The notes beneath the pieces are model-generated. The model was given only the letters and a program-made list of their open reading frames with translations. It did not search any database and was not told the DNA's origin. 64,000 nt of DNA, from contig RZYP01000003.1 of the NCBI GenBank assembly GCA_009930275.1, positions 35,971 to 99,970 of the forward strand. The letters run 5' to 3'. Positions 1-9,209 of this stretch are shown one piece after another; position 1 is the stretch's first letter, and each line of letters opens with the position of its first letter. The DNA comes from Negativicutes bacterium (GTDB lineage: Bacteria; Bacillota_C; Negativicutes; Acidaminococcales; Acidaminococcaceae). Both the position numbers and the translations under genes were made by a program.

Positions 1-207
1 CAATGCCTTTTCGAGGCGTTTTTCCTTAACAGCCTTAGTAATACATTCGCTTGAAAGACAAACATAGGCCCCTCTACCTGGTTTTTTGCCAACCTTATCG
101 ATTGACACTTCACCCTCAACTGACCTTACGACGCGAATTAATTCCTTCTTGTCCTTCATATTATTACAACCGACACATCTGCGTTGCGGTATTTTTTTAA
201 CCTTCAT
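1..207 (-). CDS. ylxR: YlxR/RnpM family RNA-binding protein (3' part cut by window edge)
   Basis: The gene begins at an ATG at 205-207 and is still open at the window edge after 69 codons. The translation begins MKVKKIPQRRCVGCN and carries the family signature RRCVGC plus a GRGAYVC segment, both typical of YlxR (DUF448). In Bacillus and Streptococcus this small basic protein binds RNA; RnpM was reported to bind the RNase P RNA. It overlaps the last 11 bases of nusA, so it is the third gene of a rimP-nusA-ylxR operon, the usual Firmicutes order before a ribosomal-protein L7Ae-like gene and infB. Only the C-terminal end is missing. The identification is firm; the exact cellular role is less settled. 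Confidence 0.88.
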   Translation of the reverse strand, partial: MKVKKIPQRRCVGCNNMKDKKELIRVVRSVEGEVSIDKVGKKPGRGAYVCLSSECITKAVKEKRLEKAL

Positions 208-1288
208 TGCTATCACTTTCCTCTAAATTCTCAGCATTTTGAAAATCTCCAGCTGCAACAGCTTGTGATTCGCTCTTAATATCAATCTTCCATCCGGTCA
301 ATTTAGCAGCCAAACGCGCGTTCTGGCCTTCTTTACCGATAGCAAGTGAGAGCTGATAATCAGGAACGACTACGCGGCATATTTTTTCATTTTCATCCGC
401 AATAGCCATCAAAACCTTGGCAGGTGAAAGAGCATTGGCAACATACTGTTCTGGGTTAGAACTATATTTAACTATGTCAATTTTTTCGCCACGAAGTTCG
501 TTTACAATTGTCTGCACGCGCATACCTTTTTGGCCAACGCAGGCACCAACCGGGTCAATATTTTCATCTTTTGTATAGACCGATATCTTGGAACGCATGC
601 CTGGTTCACGCGCTACCGATTTAATCTCAACTAATCCGTCATGTATTTCAGGTACCTCCAGCTCAAAAAGGCGTTTGAGTAAACCGGGGTGCGTTCTGGA
701 GACCATAATCTGAGGCCCTTTATTAGTTTTCTTAACCTCTACGATATATGTTTTAATTCTGTCATGATGTTGATATACTTCGCTTGGTATTTGTTCGTTG
801 GGCATCAAAATAGCTTCTGCTCTGCCAAGGTCAATGTAGACGTTACGGTTTTCCAAACGTTGGACGACGCCATTTACAATATCATTTTCGCGGCTGGAAA
901 ACTTTTCAAAAACCATACCACGCTCAGCTTCTCGAATTCTTTGTACCACTACTTGCTTGGCATTTTGGGCTGCAATTCTACCAAAATTTCTCGGTGTGAC
1001 TTCAATTTCTATAATGTCATTAACCTCATAATTTGGGTTAATCTTTCTTGCTTCATCAAGGCTTAATTCTTGAGCTGAATCGGTTACAGCCTCAACAACA
1101 TTTTTCCTTGCATAAACATGAATTTCGCCAGTCTGTTTGTTCAGGTCAACGCGAACATTTTGTGAAGAACCAAAATTCTTTTTATAAGCCGTGATTAGAG
1201 CTTCTTCAACAGCCTGATACAAAAGCTCAGGAGATATTCCTTTCTCCTTTCCTAATTCAAATATCGCTTGTACGAAATCCGCATTCAC
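197..1288 (-). CDS. nusA: Transcription termination/antitermination factor NusA
   Basis: The 363-residue product has the NusA layout: an N-terminal RNA-polymerase-binding domain (about 1-125), an S1 domain (about 135-200) and two KH domains, with the hallmark stretch DPVGACVGQKGMRVQ near 245 and a second KH loop AIGKEGQNARLAA near 320. It ends in a short acidic tail and lacks the C-terminal acidic repeats of enterobacterial NusA, as is normal for Firmicutes. NusA binds RNA polymerase, increases pausing and hairpin-dependent termination, and takes part in rRNA antitermination. It follows rimP by 33 bases and overlaps ylxR. The hairpin at 1828-1854 in the operon leader could be an autoregulatory target. 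Confidence 0.97.
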   Translation of the reverse strand: MNADFVQAIFELGKEKGISPELLYQAVEEALITAYKKNFGSSQNVRVDLNKQTGEIHVYARKNVVEAVTDSAQELSLDEARKINPNYEVNDIIEIEVTPRNFGRIAAQNAKQVVVQRIREAERGMVFEKFSSRENDIVNGVVQRLENRNVYIDLGRAEAILMPNEQIPSEVYQHHDRIKTYIVEVKKTNKGPQIMVSRTHPGLLKRLFELEVPEIHDGLVEIKSVAREPGMRSKISVYTKDENIDPVGACVGQKGMRVQTIVNELRGEKIDIVKYSSNPEQYVANALSPAKVLMAIADENEKICRVVVPDYQLSLAIGKEGQNARLAAKLTGWKIDIKSESQAVAAGDFQNAENLEESDSNEG

Positions 1289-1321
1289 TTAAAAATTCCT
1301 CCTATGTAAAAATTATTTAAC

Positions 1322-1780
1322 TTAAAATTCAATGTGTGGCCTAATACTTGAGATCAGTTTTCGTTCAATCACAGTATTATTGTCATTCAACAAAACGGTA
1401 ACACTATTGGCATCATGGGAAATCAAAACTCCCTCTATTGTTTTAGCCCCGTTCCAAGGTGCAAAAAAGAGTAAGTCGACCTTCTTGCCATATGCTCTTT
1501 CAAAGTCTTTATCCTTCTTTAAAGGCCTGTCAATTCCGGGAGAAGAAACTTCGAGATAGTACTTATCTTTAATAGGATCTTTTTCATCAAGTAGTTTTGT
1601 CAATTTTTCACTAACATATTGACAATCATCGATTTCAATTCCGCCTGGCTTATCAATGTAAATCCGCAAATACCATTCTCTCTCGCGCACATATTCGATA
1701 TCAACCAAGTCTAAGTCCGTTCCCTCAATGATTGGCAAAACCAAAGCAGCAATCATTTCTTCCAGCTTTTCCTTTTGCAT
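1322..1780 (-). CDS. rimP: Ribosome maturation factor RimP
   Basis: The 152-residue product matches the RimP (YhbC/YlxS) family in length and in its two domains. The N-terminal alpha/beta domain contains DLDLVDIEYVREREWYLRIY (about 23-42), and a central ISSPGIDRPL-type segment, here VSSPGIDRPLKKDKDFERA, is diagnostic. A C-terminal Sm-like barrel follows. RimP assists assembly of the 30S subunit. It is the first gene of the rimP-nusA-ylxR operon, starting 95 bases downstream of the predicted start site of the promoter at 1882-1910. An AGG-rich ribosome-binding site lies just upstream of the ATG. Confidence 0.95.
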   Translation of the reverse strand: MQKEKLEEMIAALVLPIIEGTDLDLVDIEYVREREWYLRIYIDKPGGIEIDDCQYVSEKLTKLLDEKDPIKDKYYLEVSSPGIDRPLKKDKDFERAYGKKVDLLFFAPWNGAKTIEGVLISHDANSVTVLLNDNNTVIERKLISSIRPHIEF

Positions 1781-1823
1781 TTAAGCCACCTCCGCAACTT
1801 TTTGTTAAAAAAGGCTGTTAGTA

Positions 1824-1854
1824 GACAAAAGAGTGGGTCACAAACCCACTCTTT
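1824..1854 (-). terminator. Weak terminator or attenuator hairpin in the rimP-nusA leader
   Basis: Arms AAAGAGTGGGT (1828-1838) and ACCCACTCTTT (1844-1854) pair perfectly around a 5-base loop. On the minus strand the hairpin is followed only by a short TTTTG tract. It lies downstream of the polC stop codon and also downstream of the promoter at 1882-1910, so it can end polC transcripts and act as an attenuator inside the rimP leader. A weak U tract is characteristic of NusA-dependent terminators. Confidence 0.75.
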
Positions 1855-1881
1855 AAAATAAGACATAATTTATCTTTATAC

Positions 1882-1910
1882 ATTATAACACTACACACCT
1901 AATAATACAA
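1882..1910 (-). promoter_or_regulatory. Sigma-A-type promoter for rimP-nusA-ylxR
   Basis: On the minus strand a TTGTAT -35 (1905-1910) and a perfect TATAAT -10 (1882-1887) are separated by 17 bases. The predicted start site near 1875 lies upstream of the hairpin at 1828-1854 and of rimP. The promoter sits between polC and rimP and would make the rimP operon independent of the long upstream operon. Confidence 0.7.
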
Positions 1911-1923
1911 GCAATATTAGCCC

Positions 1924-4900
1924 CTACCCGAATAAACCAATTTGGTCAGTTTCTGGCAATCCATCCAAAGAACCATGCGCAGCAAGTGCTTCCAACGATG
2001 ATTTTGGTATCCCCGCTCGATTTTTCAAATCCTCCTGGGAAATAAACGGTGGCCCTTGTCTGGCTCTTGCAATGTTATCAGCAGCTGTTTCACCAATGCC
2101 GGCAAGACCTGCTAATGGTGGCAAAAGTCCTTTGGGGGTTACAATAAACTTGTGCGGATCTGAACGGTAAATATCGATACGTTCAAATTCATAACCACGA
2201 CTAAGCATCTCAATGGCTAGCTCTAAATATGTAGCAGTATCTTTATCATTAACCTTTGCTGCATTACCTTGGGAATAGACTTCCTTAACGAACTTCTTCA
2301 TATATTCCATGCCGTTCAAAACAAGAGCCGCATCGAACTTTGGAGCACGCACCGTAAAATACGCCGCATAAAATTCTTTTGGATAGTGAACTTTGCAGTA
2401 AGCTATCCTGTAGGCCATCATAACATAAGCCACTGCATGAGCCTTTGGAAATAAGTATTGAACTTTGTGGCATGAATCAATATACCATTGCGGTACATTC
2501 GCATTTTTCATGCTTTCCAAAAGTTCAGTGGGCAGTCCCTGCTTATGAGCTTTCCCTTTTCTGCAATCCTCCATGATCTTAAAAGCTTTACTAGGTTCAA
2601 CGCCTTTTGCTATCAAGGAAGTCATAATGTCGTCCCTTGTTGAGATTGTATCATCAACAGGAACGCCTGACTTGATTAAATCCTGTGCATTATTAAGCCA
2701 TACGTCAGTACCATGAGAATAACCGCTGACACGAACTATGTCGCTAAAATTCTTAGGTTGTACGTCTTTAATCATCTGACGCACAAAATGTGTACCGAAC
2801 TCTGGTATGCCATAAGTGCCAACATCGCTGTTAATTTGTGCGGAGGTTACTCCAAGAGCGTCAGTTGAGGAAAAAAGTGACATGGTTTCCTCGTCGCCGA
2901 AGGGTATGCTTTTTGCAGGTAAACCAATTAAGTCTTCCAACATACGAATTACTGTTGGATCATCATGGCCCAGGATGTCTAATTTTACAAGCCTGTCATT
3001 AATTGAGTGATAATCAAAATGGGTTGTAATTGTACCGGAATTTTTATCATCAGCAGGATATTGAACCGGCGTTATGTAGTGAATATCCATATCACGAGGG
3101 ACAACCATTATTCCGCCCGGATGTTGTCCGGTTGTCCGTTTAATACCGGAAAAACCGGATATAATGCCATCGACGAAAGCATTTCTAACTTCTCGTCCTT
3201 TATTATCGTAATATTTTTTAACAAATCCATAAGCGGTCTTATCCGCAATTGTAGCAATTGTTCCTGCTCGAAAAACGTTGTCGCGCCCAAATAAATCTTC
3301 AGTGTATTTATGAGCTTGGGGCTGATAAACTCCAGAAAAGTTCAAATCAATATCCGGAACTTTATCTCCGTTAAAGCCCATAAAGACCGCGAAAGGAATA
3401 TCATGACCATCCCTTAACATAGTCGTTCCACAATCAGAACATTTTTTTTCAGGTAAATCAAAGCCCGAACCAACACTGTTATCAACAATAAATTCGCTGT
3501 AACGACATTTTGGACAGCGATAATGCGGTTTTAGAGGATTTACTTCGGTTATATCAATCATGGTCGCAACTAAGGATGATCCTACAGACCCACGCGATCC
3601 AACCAAATAACCATCATCCAGCGATTTCTTAACCAATTTATGTGCAATGAAATACAAAACGGCAAAACCATTGCCGATTATTGCACTAAGTTCCATTTCT
3701 AAGCGTTCCTTAACAATCTGAGGTAAATCATCGCCATACCAATCATGCGCTCTTTGATAAGTCATATCCCTGATCTTTTTTTCAGCACCTGGAATTATGG
3801 GCGAATATAGTTGATCTCGATCAGGTATAGGTTTAAACCTTTCAATCTGTCCGCTAATCAAATTTGTGTTAGTAACAACTACCTCAAAAGCCGCCTCTTC
3901 ACCCAAATATTTGAATTCTTTAAGCATTTCATCAGTAGTTCTAAGGTATAAAGGGGCTTGCAAATCGGCATCACTATAACCCTGCCCTGCCTGCAAGATG
4001 CGTCGCAGGATTTCGTCTTCCTGGTTTAGAAAATGAACGTCACAGGTAGCAACAACAGGTTTGTTCAATTTTTTACCTAATAAATAGATCTTACGGTTAA
4101 TTTCTTCAAGGTCAGCAGTAGTTGAAATTTCTGTTACCGCACCATCACGAACTAAAAACATATTATTGGCGACAGGCTGAATTTCCAAATAATCGTAGAA
4201 TTGTGCGATTTCTTCTATTTCTTCTTCAGAACGTTTATTAAGAATGGCCTGATATAACTCCCCTGCCTCACATGCAGAGCCTATAATCAAACCTTCGCGA
4301 TACTGATTAATCAAATCCCTTGGAATATGAGGCCTTTGCTTTGTTAAATATTTCAAATGGGAAATCGAAATCAAACGATATAAATTCCGCAATCCTTCAG
4401 GATTTTTAGCTAAAATTATTATGTGATAGGAACGTTGATTAGTAACATTTGGAACTAAATATCCCTCAACTCCAAAAATTAATTTAAAGTCAGTGTTTTC
4501 GATTTCATCATAGGCAAAAGGAAATGCTTGAACAACCCCATGGTCGGTAATTGCAACTGAGGTATGGCCCCATTTTTTTACTGTAGACATTAAGTCTTTA
4601 ATGTTTGTGACAGCGTCAAGACGACTCATCTTTGTATGGCAATGCAACTCAACACGTTTGATCTTAGCATTATCCATCCTTGTTTTTTTTGCGACAAGAC
4701 AAATACCCTGTGGATTGAACATCACAAGTTCATCATGTTCATATCTATCAGGTTTTACATTACCACATAATCTTATAATTAGGCCTTTTTTCAGTTTTGA
4801 TTTTAATTGCTCGCACTCTTTTTTAGTATCGCTGTTTTTATTACTGTTATCCTTATAATCACCAAAACGAATTTTTATAAGCAACCCATCAGTATCATCT

Positions 4901-5667
4901 TTAACAGCTATTTTTAATATTATTGCTCCCGTTCTAAGTTCACGCTCTTCAAAATCGACGATTGTTCCTTCTATTGTTACCTTGTTTTCTTCTTCGTGAA
5001 TATCACAAAGCGGTCTGACTTTTCCTGTTATGCTTTTACCATATATGAGGTCTTCCCCGGTTTCACTGTTGCTCTTAATCTCTTCTTTTTCCAAAGAGCG
5101 AATATAGTCTTGATTTACTACCTCGTTCGTGTATTCATAGACGCAACCTTCAGCCGCAGAAAAATCAATTTCAACATTTTTAACAAAAAAATAAGCATCC
5201 AAAATATCTGCAAGCAAAACATCGAGATGTTTTTCGCGAACATATTCAAGTATTGAATTTCCCGTAAAAACAATGTTAAGCTTTAGCCCATCCTCAACCC
5301 ATTCAGCCGCACGCAAAAGAGGTGCTGCTTCTGAGCACCTCAAACGTACTTTCGCGATAATATCTTCCTTGTTTTCCAAAAAAGAAAAAAGTTCTGTAGA
5401 AAAAGGTTCGGCCTCTCTTTTAAGAAATTTTACCTTCTGTAAGTCACAAATCTCTTTTAAGGTTGTCGCGACTTTCTCTAATAATGAATTTGCTACAGGA
5501 CCAGCAGCAAAATATTCAATAATTAATTCTCTGTCTTGGGCATCAACCAAAACTTTTGCTGGTATGACTTTTTCCAGTTCTTTCAACTCGTCTTCCAGGA
5601 AATTCTGACCGTTCAGAAAAGCAAAAAAGTGACTCTTGTTGGGACTAATGGAAAATATCTCCTTCAT
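1924..5667 (-). CDS. polC: PolC-type DNA polymerase III alpha subunit lacking the inserted exonuclease domain
   Basis: This is the replicative polymerase of low-GC Gram-positive bacteria. The ATG at 5667 is preferred over a TTG at 5685 because an AGGGAGGAAGG ribosome-binding site overlaps the TTG and precedes the ATG; this gives 1247 residues. Order: N-terminal domain, OB fold (about 230-330), PHP domain (about 340-560), polymerase with GSRGSVGSS and catalytic PDIDLNF (about 771-777), and a C-terminal tail with the QIGLF clamp-binding motif. Typical PolC has about 1430-1440 residues because a DnaQ-like 3'-5' exonuclease is inserted in the PHP domain. Here GVEGYLV runs almost directly into RSYHIII and no exonuclease motif (such as FDVETTG) exists. 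All nine PHP metal-site residues are visible, including HCH 342-344 and D543/H545. The gene is last in the uppS-to-polC operon. Confidence 0.95.
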   Translation of the reverse strand: MKEIFSISPNKSHFFAFLNGQNFLEDELKELEKVIPAKVLVDAQDRELIIEYFAAGPVANSLLEKVATTLKEICDLQKVKFLKREAEPFSTELFSFLENKEDIIAKVRLRCSEAAPLLRAAEWVEDGLKLNIVFTGNSILEYVREKHLDVLLADILDAYFFVKNVEIDFSAAEGCVYEYTNEVVNQDYIRSLEKEEIKSNSETGEDLIYGKSITGKVRPLCDIHEEENKVTIEGTIVDFEERELRTGAIILKIAVKDDTDGLLIKIRFGDYKDNSNKNSDTKKECEQLKSKLKKGLIIRLCGNVKPDRYEHDELVMFNPQGICLVAKKTRMDNAKIKRVELHCHTKMSRLDAVTNIKDLMSTVKKWGHTSVAITDHGVVQAFPFAYDEIENTDFKLIFGVEGYLVPNVTNQRSYHIIILAKNPEGLRNLYRLISISHLKYLTKQRPHIPRDLINQYREGLIIGSACEAGELYQAILNKRSEEEIEEIAQFYDYLEIQPVANNMFLVRDGAVTEISTTADLEEINRKIYLLGKKLNKPVVATCDVHFLNQEDEILRRILQAGQGYSDADLQAPLYLRTTDEMLKEFKYLGEEAAFEVVVTNTNLISGQIERFKPIPDRDQLYSPIIPGAEKKIRDMTYQRAHDWYGDDLPQIVKERLEMELSAIIGNGFAVLYFIAHKLVKKSLDDGYLVGSRGSVGSSLVATMIDITEVNPLKPHYRCPKCRYSEFIVDNSVGSGFDLPEKKCSDCGTTMLRDGHDIPFAVFMGFNGDKVPDIDLNFSGVYQPQAHKYTEDLFGRDNVFRAGTIATIADKTAYGFVKKYYDNKGREVRNAFVDGIISGFSGIKRTTGQHPGGIMVVPRDMDIHYITPVQYPADDKNSGTITTHFDYHSINDRLVKLDILGHDDPTVIRMLEDLIGLPAKSIPFGDEETMSLFSSTDALGVTSAQINSDVGTYGIPEFGTHFVRQMIKDVQPKNFSDIVRVSGYSHGTDVWLNNAQDLIKSGVPVDDTISTRDDIMTSLIAKGVEPSKAFKIMEDCRKGKAHKQGLPTELLESMKNANVPQWYIDSCHKVQYLFPKAHAVAYVMMAYRIAYCKVHYPKEFYAAYFTVRAPKFDAALVLNGMEYMKKFVKEVYSQGNAAKVNDKDTATYLELAIEMLSRGYEFERIDIYRSDPHKFIVTPKGLLPPLAGLAGIGETAADNIARARQGPPFISQEDLKNRAGIPKSSLEALAAHGSLDGLPETDQIGLFG

Positions 5668-5685
5668 GCCTTCCTCCCTAATCAA

Positions 5686-6360
5686 CTAAACAACATTTTC
5701 GAGTGATATAACGCCTTCAATTGACTGAAGGCCAGCAATAATTTCATTTGTATTAAGGTCTTTATTAATTTTCAAATATAATTCTATGGAAATAGTATCT
5801 TGTAATTCGTTGTTTTTTAAATTAATATTCTTGACTTTAACGTTTTTCTCGGATAAATAACATAATATTTCACTAACTGCCTCCGGAGAATTTCTGACTA
5901 CAATGTGAATATAGCGCCTTTCAGTGCGAGCAGCGCCAGGGAACTTTTTTTCCCAGCCATGGAAGACAACAAGCGTAATCAGCATTATTATTGTAGAGGC
6001 AATACCAATTTTGATCATACCACTACCAATTGCCAAACCAATTGCTGCTACCATCCAAAGGCTTGCAGCAGTAGTCAATCCGCGAACTGTAAGACCTTCA
6101 TGCAAGATAGTGCCAGCACCGAGAAAACCAATACCGCTGACAACCTGTGCCGCAATTCTGCCAGGATCCCTTGGAGTGTCAAAACTATCAAACGCGTACA
6201 TTGATACAAGCATAATTAGTGCTGAACCAGTGCAAACCAAGATGTGTGTACGCAAGCCAGCCGGTCTGTCCCCACTGCCCCTTTCAATGCCAACAATACC
6301 GCCGAGAACTGCGGATAAAAATAAGCGCATAAGCATTTCAAATTCTAGTGAATCAAACAT
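5686..6360 (-). CDS. MgtC/SapB family inner-membrane protein
   Basis: The 224-residue product has the MgtC layout. Four or five hydrophobic segments fill the first 140 residues, with the signatures GGIVGIERGSGDRPAGLRTH (about 20-39) and ISGIGFLGAGTI-like VSGIGFLGAGTI (about 88-100). A soluble C-terminal ACT-like domain of about 80 residues follows (HIVVRN onward). Family members sit in the cytoplasmic membrane and have been linked to magnesium limitation and acid stress, but the molecular activity is unsettled. The gene lies between proS and polC, 18 bases before the polC ATG, so it is co-transcribed with them; this is an unexpected membrane passenger among replication and translation genes. 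A GGGGGA ribosome-binding site precedes the ATG. Confidence 0.9.
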   Translation of the reverse strand: MFDSLEFEMLMRLFLSAVLGGIVGIERGSGDRPAGLRTHILVCTGSALIMLVSMYAFDSFDTPRDPGRIAAQVVSGIGFLGAGTILHEGLTVRGLTTAASLWMVAAIGLAIGSGMIKIGIASTIIMLITLVVFHGWEKKFPGAARTERRYIHIVVRNSPEAVSEILCYLSEKNVKVKNINLKNNELQDTISIELYLKINKDLNTNEIIAGLQSIEGVISLENVV

Positions 6361-6403
6361 TCATCTCATTCCCCCAGCATCAATAGTAATTATTGCCTAA
6401 GCA

Positions 6404-8113
6404 CTAAAGCTTTCCTAATAATTCTTTGATAGACTTAATATAATCACCATCAATAGGTAAGCTGAGAACTTCTCCCGTTTTTCTGACTTTGACCTCAATT
6501 TGCTTTTCCGCCAAAGTTTTAGGGCCTATTACAACACGAAGAGGATACCCAATCAGGTCAGCATCTTTAAACTTTACTCCGGGGCGTTCCTTTCTGTCAT
6601 CTATAGCAGCTTCAACTCCATCGCTCAACAGCTTTGCATATACTTCTTCTGCTACTTTGAAAGAATCTTCGTCCTTAACATTGACCGGCACGACTAAGAC
6701 TTGATAGGGAGCTATTGTAGAAGGCCAAATAATGCCATCATCATCATAGTTCTGTTCGATAGCTGCAGCCATAGTACGGCTGATTCCGACTCCGTAGCAG
6801 CCCATAACCATAGGTTTTTCCTTGCCGTTTTCATCAAGATACATAGCTTTCAATGCTTCGCTGTATTTCGTAAACAACTTGAAAACTTGACCAACTTCTA
6901 TTCCTCTTGCTTTGGCAATTTTACCGCCACAATGCGGGCATCCATCTGTAACTTGAATTAAACGAATATCAGCCACATACGTTGGTTTGAAATCGCGAAC
7001 AGGGTTAACATTCAAATAATGCAAATCATTTTTATTGGCTCCACAGCAAAAATTGTGCATGTTCATAACACTACTGTCAACAACTATTATAACTTTTTCA
7101 GGATCCATGCCTACAGGGCCCATATATCCTCCAATAGTCCCCGCGTTTGTGAGATCCTCTTCCGTAGCCATATCCAGGTTGATAACATTACAGGTATTGA
7201 TTACTTTGATTTCGTTAACTTCATGGTCGCCGCGAACAAAACATAAAATCAAGCCCTTCTCACTTTTGTAAGCCACAGCCTTGACACTCTTTTCAATCGG
7301 CAGTTGTAAGTAACCACAGACATCAGCTATAGTTTTGCAATTTGGCGTTTCCACGCTTTTAATTTCTTTCATTTCTTCATCATCAGCAAGAATTGGTGCT
7401 AGTTCGGCCTTTTCAACATTGGCAGCATAATCACACTCCGTGCAAAAAACAATTTCTGCCTCACCACTATCAGCAATAACCATGAACTCATGGGAGCCAC
7501 TACCGCCAATTGCGCCCGAATCTGCTTCTACAGGCCGGAATTTTAATCCGCAGCGTGTAAATATATTCGTGTACGCGTCGTACATGCTTTTATATGACTT
7601 ATCAAGAGCTTCCTCGTCACGGTCAAAAGAATATGCATCTTTCATAATAAATTCGCGACCACGCATTAGTCCAAAACGAGGGCGGCGTTCGTCACGAAAT
7701 TTATTTTGAATCTGGTAAACATTTAAAGGCATTTGGCGATAAGAACGCACATCACTTCTGATTAACGTTGTAACCATTTCTTCGTGCGTTGGTCCTAAAC
7801 AAAACTTACGATTGTGTCTGTCATTCAAACGGAACATTTCTGCGCCATAAACATCCCATCGGCCGCTTTCCTGCCACATTTCCGCAGGTTGAACTATTGG
7901 CATTAATAATTCTTGGGCACCAGCCTTATCCATCTCTTCACGTACAATCGTTTCGATTTTTTTCAAAACTCGTAACGCCAAAGGCAAATAACTATAAATA
8001 CCACCAGCAGCCTTACGCATAAATCCCGCCCTCAACATAAGTTGGTGGCTTATAACTTCCGCCTCGGCAGGAACTTCACGCAATGTAGGTGCATATAATC
8101 TCGATACTCGCAT
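6404..8113 (-). CDS. proS: Prolyl-tRNA synthetase, bacterial type
   Basis: This class II synthetase charges tRNA-Pro with proline. The 569-residue product has the bacterial ProS architecture: N-terminal catalytic core with motif 2 ([21 protein letters not shown], about 139-160), an inserted editing domain (about 225-400, which deacylates Ala-tRNA-Pro in studied homologues), and motif 3 ([14 protein letters not shown], about 440) followed by the anticodon-binding domain (about 470-569). The length is normal. Its start codon overlaps the ispG stop region by one base, so translation is probably coupled. The gene order ispG-proS-polC is common in Firmicutes, though here mgtC lies between proS and polC. 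Confidence 0.97.
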   Translation of the reverse strand: MRVSRLYAPTLREVPAEAEVISHQLMLRAGFMRKAAGGIYSYLPLALRVLKKIETIVREEMDKAGAQELLMPIVQPAEMWQESGRWDVYGAEMFRLNDRHNRKFCLGPTHEEMVTTLIRSDVRSYRQMPLNVYQIQNKFRDERRPRFGLMRGREFIMKDAYSFDRDEEALDKSYKSMYDAYTNIFTRCGLKFRPVEADSGAIGGSGSHEFMVIADSGEAEIVFCTECDYAANVEKAELAPILADDEEMKEIKSVETPNCKTIADVCGYLQLPIEKSVKAVAYKSEKGLILCFVRGDHEVNEIKVINTCNVINLDMATEEDLTNAGTIGGYMGPVGMDPEKVIIVVDSSVMNMHNFCCGANKNDLHYLNVNPVRDFKPTYVADIRLIQVTDGCPHCGGKIAKARGIEVGQVFKLFTKYSEALKAMYLDENGKEKPMVMGCYGVGISRTMAAAIEQNYDDDGIIWPSTIAPYQVLVVPVNVKDEDSFKVAEEVYAKLLSDGVEAAIDDRKERPGVKFKDADLIGYPLRVVIGPKTLAEKQIEVKVRKTGEVLSLPIDGDYIKSIKELLGKL

Positions 8114-9183
8114 TAATCCATCTTCCTCTCAATAAGAATTTTATCTATTTCAGCGAATAGTTCTTTAACTATCTCTTCCTCACGTACCTTTTTTATTATT
8201 TGGCCTTTTTTAAAAATCAGACCTTCAGAAATTCCGCCAGCAATACCGATATCAGCTTCCCTGGCTTCTCCCGGTCCATTTACAACGCAACCCATTACAG
8301 CAACCGTGATAGGTTCTTTTATGTCTTTCAAGCGTCTTTCAACCTCAAGCGCCAACTTTTCAAGGTTTATCTGAGTTCTCCCGCATGTTGGGCATGATAT
8401 CAAAGTGGGGCCATATTCACGCAAGCCCAGTGATTTTAATATTTCGTAAGCTACTCCAATTTCAGTTGCAGGATCACCGGTTAGAGAAACACGAATAGTG
8501 TCTCCTATTCCTTCGGCAAGCAAAGCACCGATTCCAACTGCTGACTTAATAATTCCTGAATTTACTGTTCCCGCCTCCGTAATGCCGAGGTGAAGTGGAT
8601 AATCGCACTGCTCAGCAATGAGCCTGTAGGCAGCGATGGTTAAAGGCACGTCGTGAGCCTTTAAGGAAATTTTAATATTTCTGTAATCCAATTCTTCCAA
8701 TATTTTAATATGACGCCATGCCGCTTCGACAAGTGCGTCAGGTGTAGGATGTCCATATTTTAGTAAAATATCTTTTGGCAAAGAACCGGCATTGACTCCA
8801 ATGCGAATAGGAACATTCCTTTCGGCAGCCTCCGCGACTACCAGAGAAACTTCGTTTATACCACCAATATTTCCAGGATTTAAGCGTAAGCCGTCAACAC
8901 CTGAGGCAAGGGCCTCTAAAGCCAGCTTGTAATCAAAGTGAATGTCAGCAACCAAGGGAATGGAAATTCTTTGCTTAATTTCAGAAAGAGCGTATGCTGC
9001 CTCAAAATTTGGTACAGCACAACGAATAATATCGCAACCAAGGTCAGCGAGTTTAGCTATTTGTTTAACCGTAGCCTCTACATCCTCAGTTTTTGTGTTG
9101 GTCATGGATTGGACAGCTATAGGGGCATCTCCACCAAGATAAATATTGCCTAGCTGCAATTTGCGGGTTTTACGTCTATCCAT
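8113..9183 (-). CDS. ispG: 4-hydroxy-3-methylbut-2-enyl diphosphate synthase (MEP pathway)
   Basis: IspG (GcpE) is the [4Fe-4S] enzyme that reductively opens the cyclic diphosphate MEcPP to HMBPP, the penultimate step of the MEP isoprenoid pathway. The 356-residue product is the short bacterial form: an N-terminal TIM barrel ([15 protein letters not shown] near 19-33, [11 protein letters not shown] near 97-107) and a C-terminal cluster domain with the ligands in SCPTCGRT (about 261-268) and [10 protein letters not shown] (about 296-305). The ferredoxin encoded at 13142-13318 is a possible electron donor. It sits 27 bases after rseP in the dxr-rseP-ispG run, the usual Gram-positive arrangement. 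Confidence 0.97.
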   Translation of the reverse strand: MDRRKTRKLQLGNIYLGGDAPIAVQSMTNTKTEDVEATVKQIAKLADLGCDIIRCAVPNFEAAYALSEIKQRISIPLVADIHFDYKLALEALASGVDGLRLNPGNIGGINEVSLVVAEAAERNVPIRIGVNAGSLPKDILLKYGHPTPDALVEAAWRHIKILEELDYRNIKISLKAHDVPLTIAAYRLIAEQCDYPLHLGITEAGTVNSGIIKSAVGIGALLAEGIGDTIRVSLTGDPATEIGVAYEILKSLGLREYGPTLISCPTCGRTQINLEKLALEVERRLKDIKEPITVAVMGCVVNGPGEAREADIGIAGGISEGLIFKKGQIIKKVREEEIVKELFAEIDKILIERKMD

Positions 9184-9209
9184 ATCTCTTCACCCTTACA
9201 TCTTTAAAA

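Noticed and set aside
1924..5667. Possible frameshift or deletion in polC to explain its short length
   Set aside because: The frame is open throughout, the PHP motifs on both sides of the missing exonuclease are intact and correctly spaced, so a natural domain absence is more likely.
5924..6400. A 158-codon plus-strand reading frame antisense to the MgtC-family gene
   Set aside because: It overlaps a full-length, well-conserved membrane protein gene, has no recognisable family and is a by-product of codon bias on the other strand.
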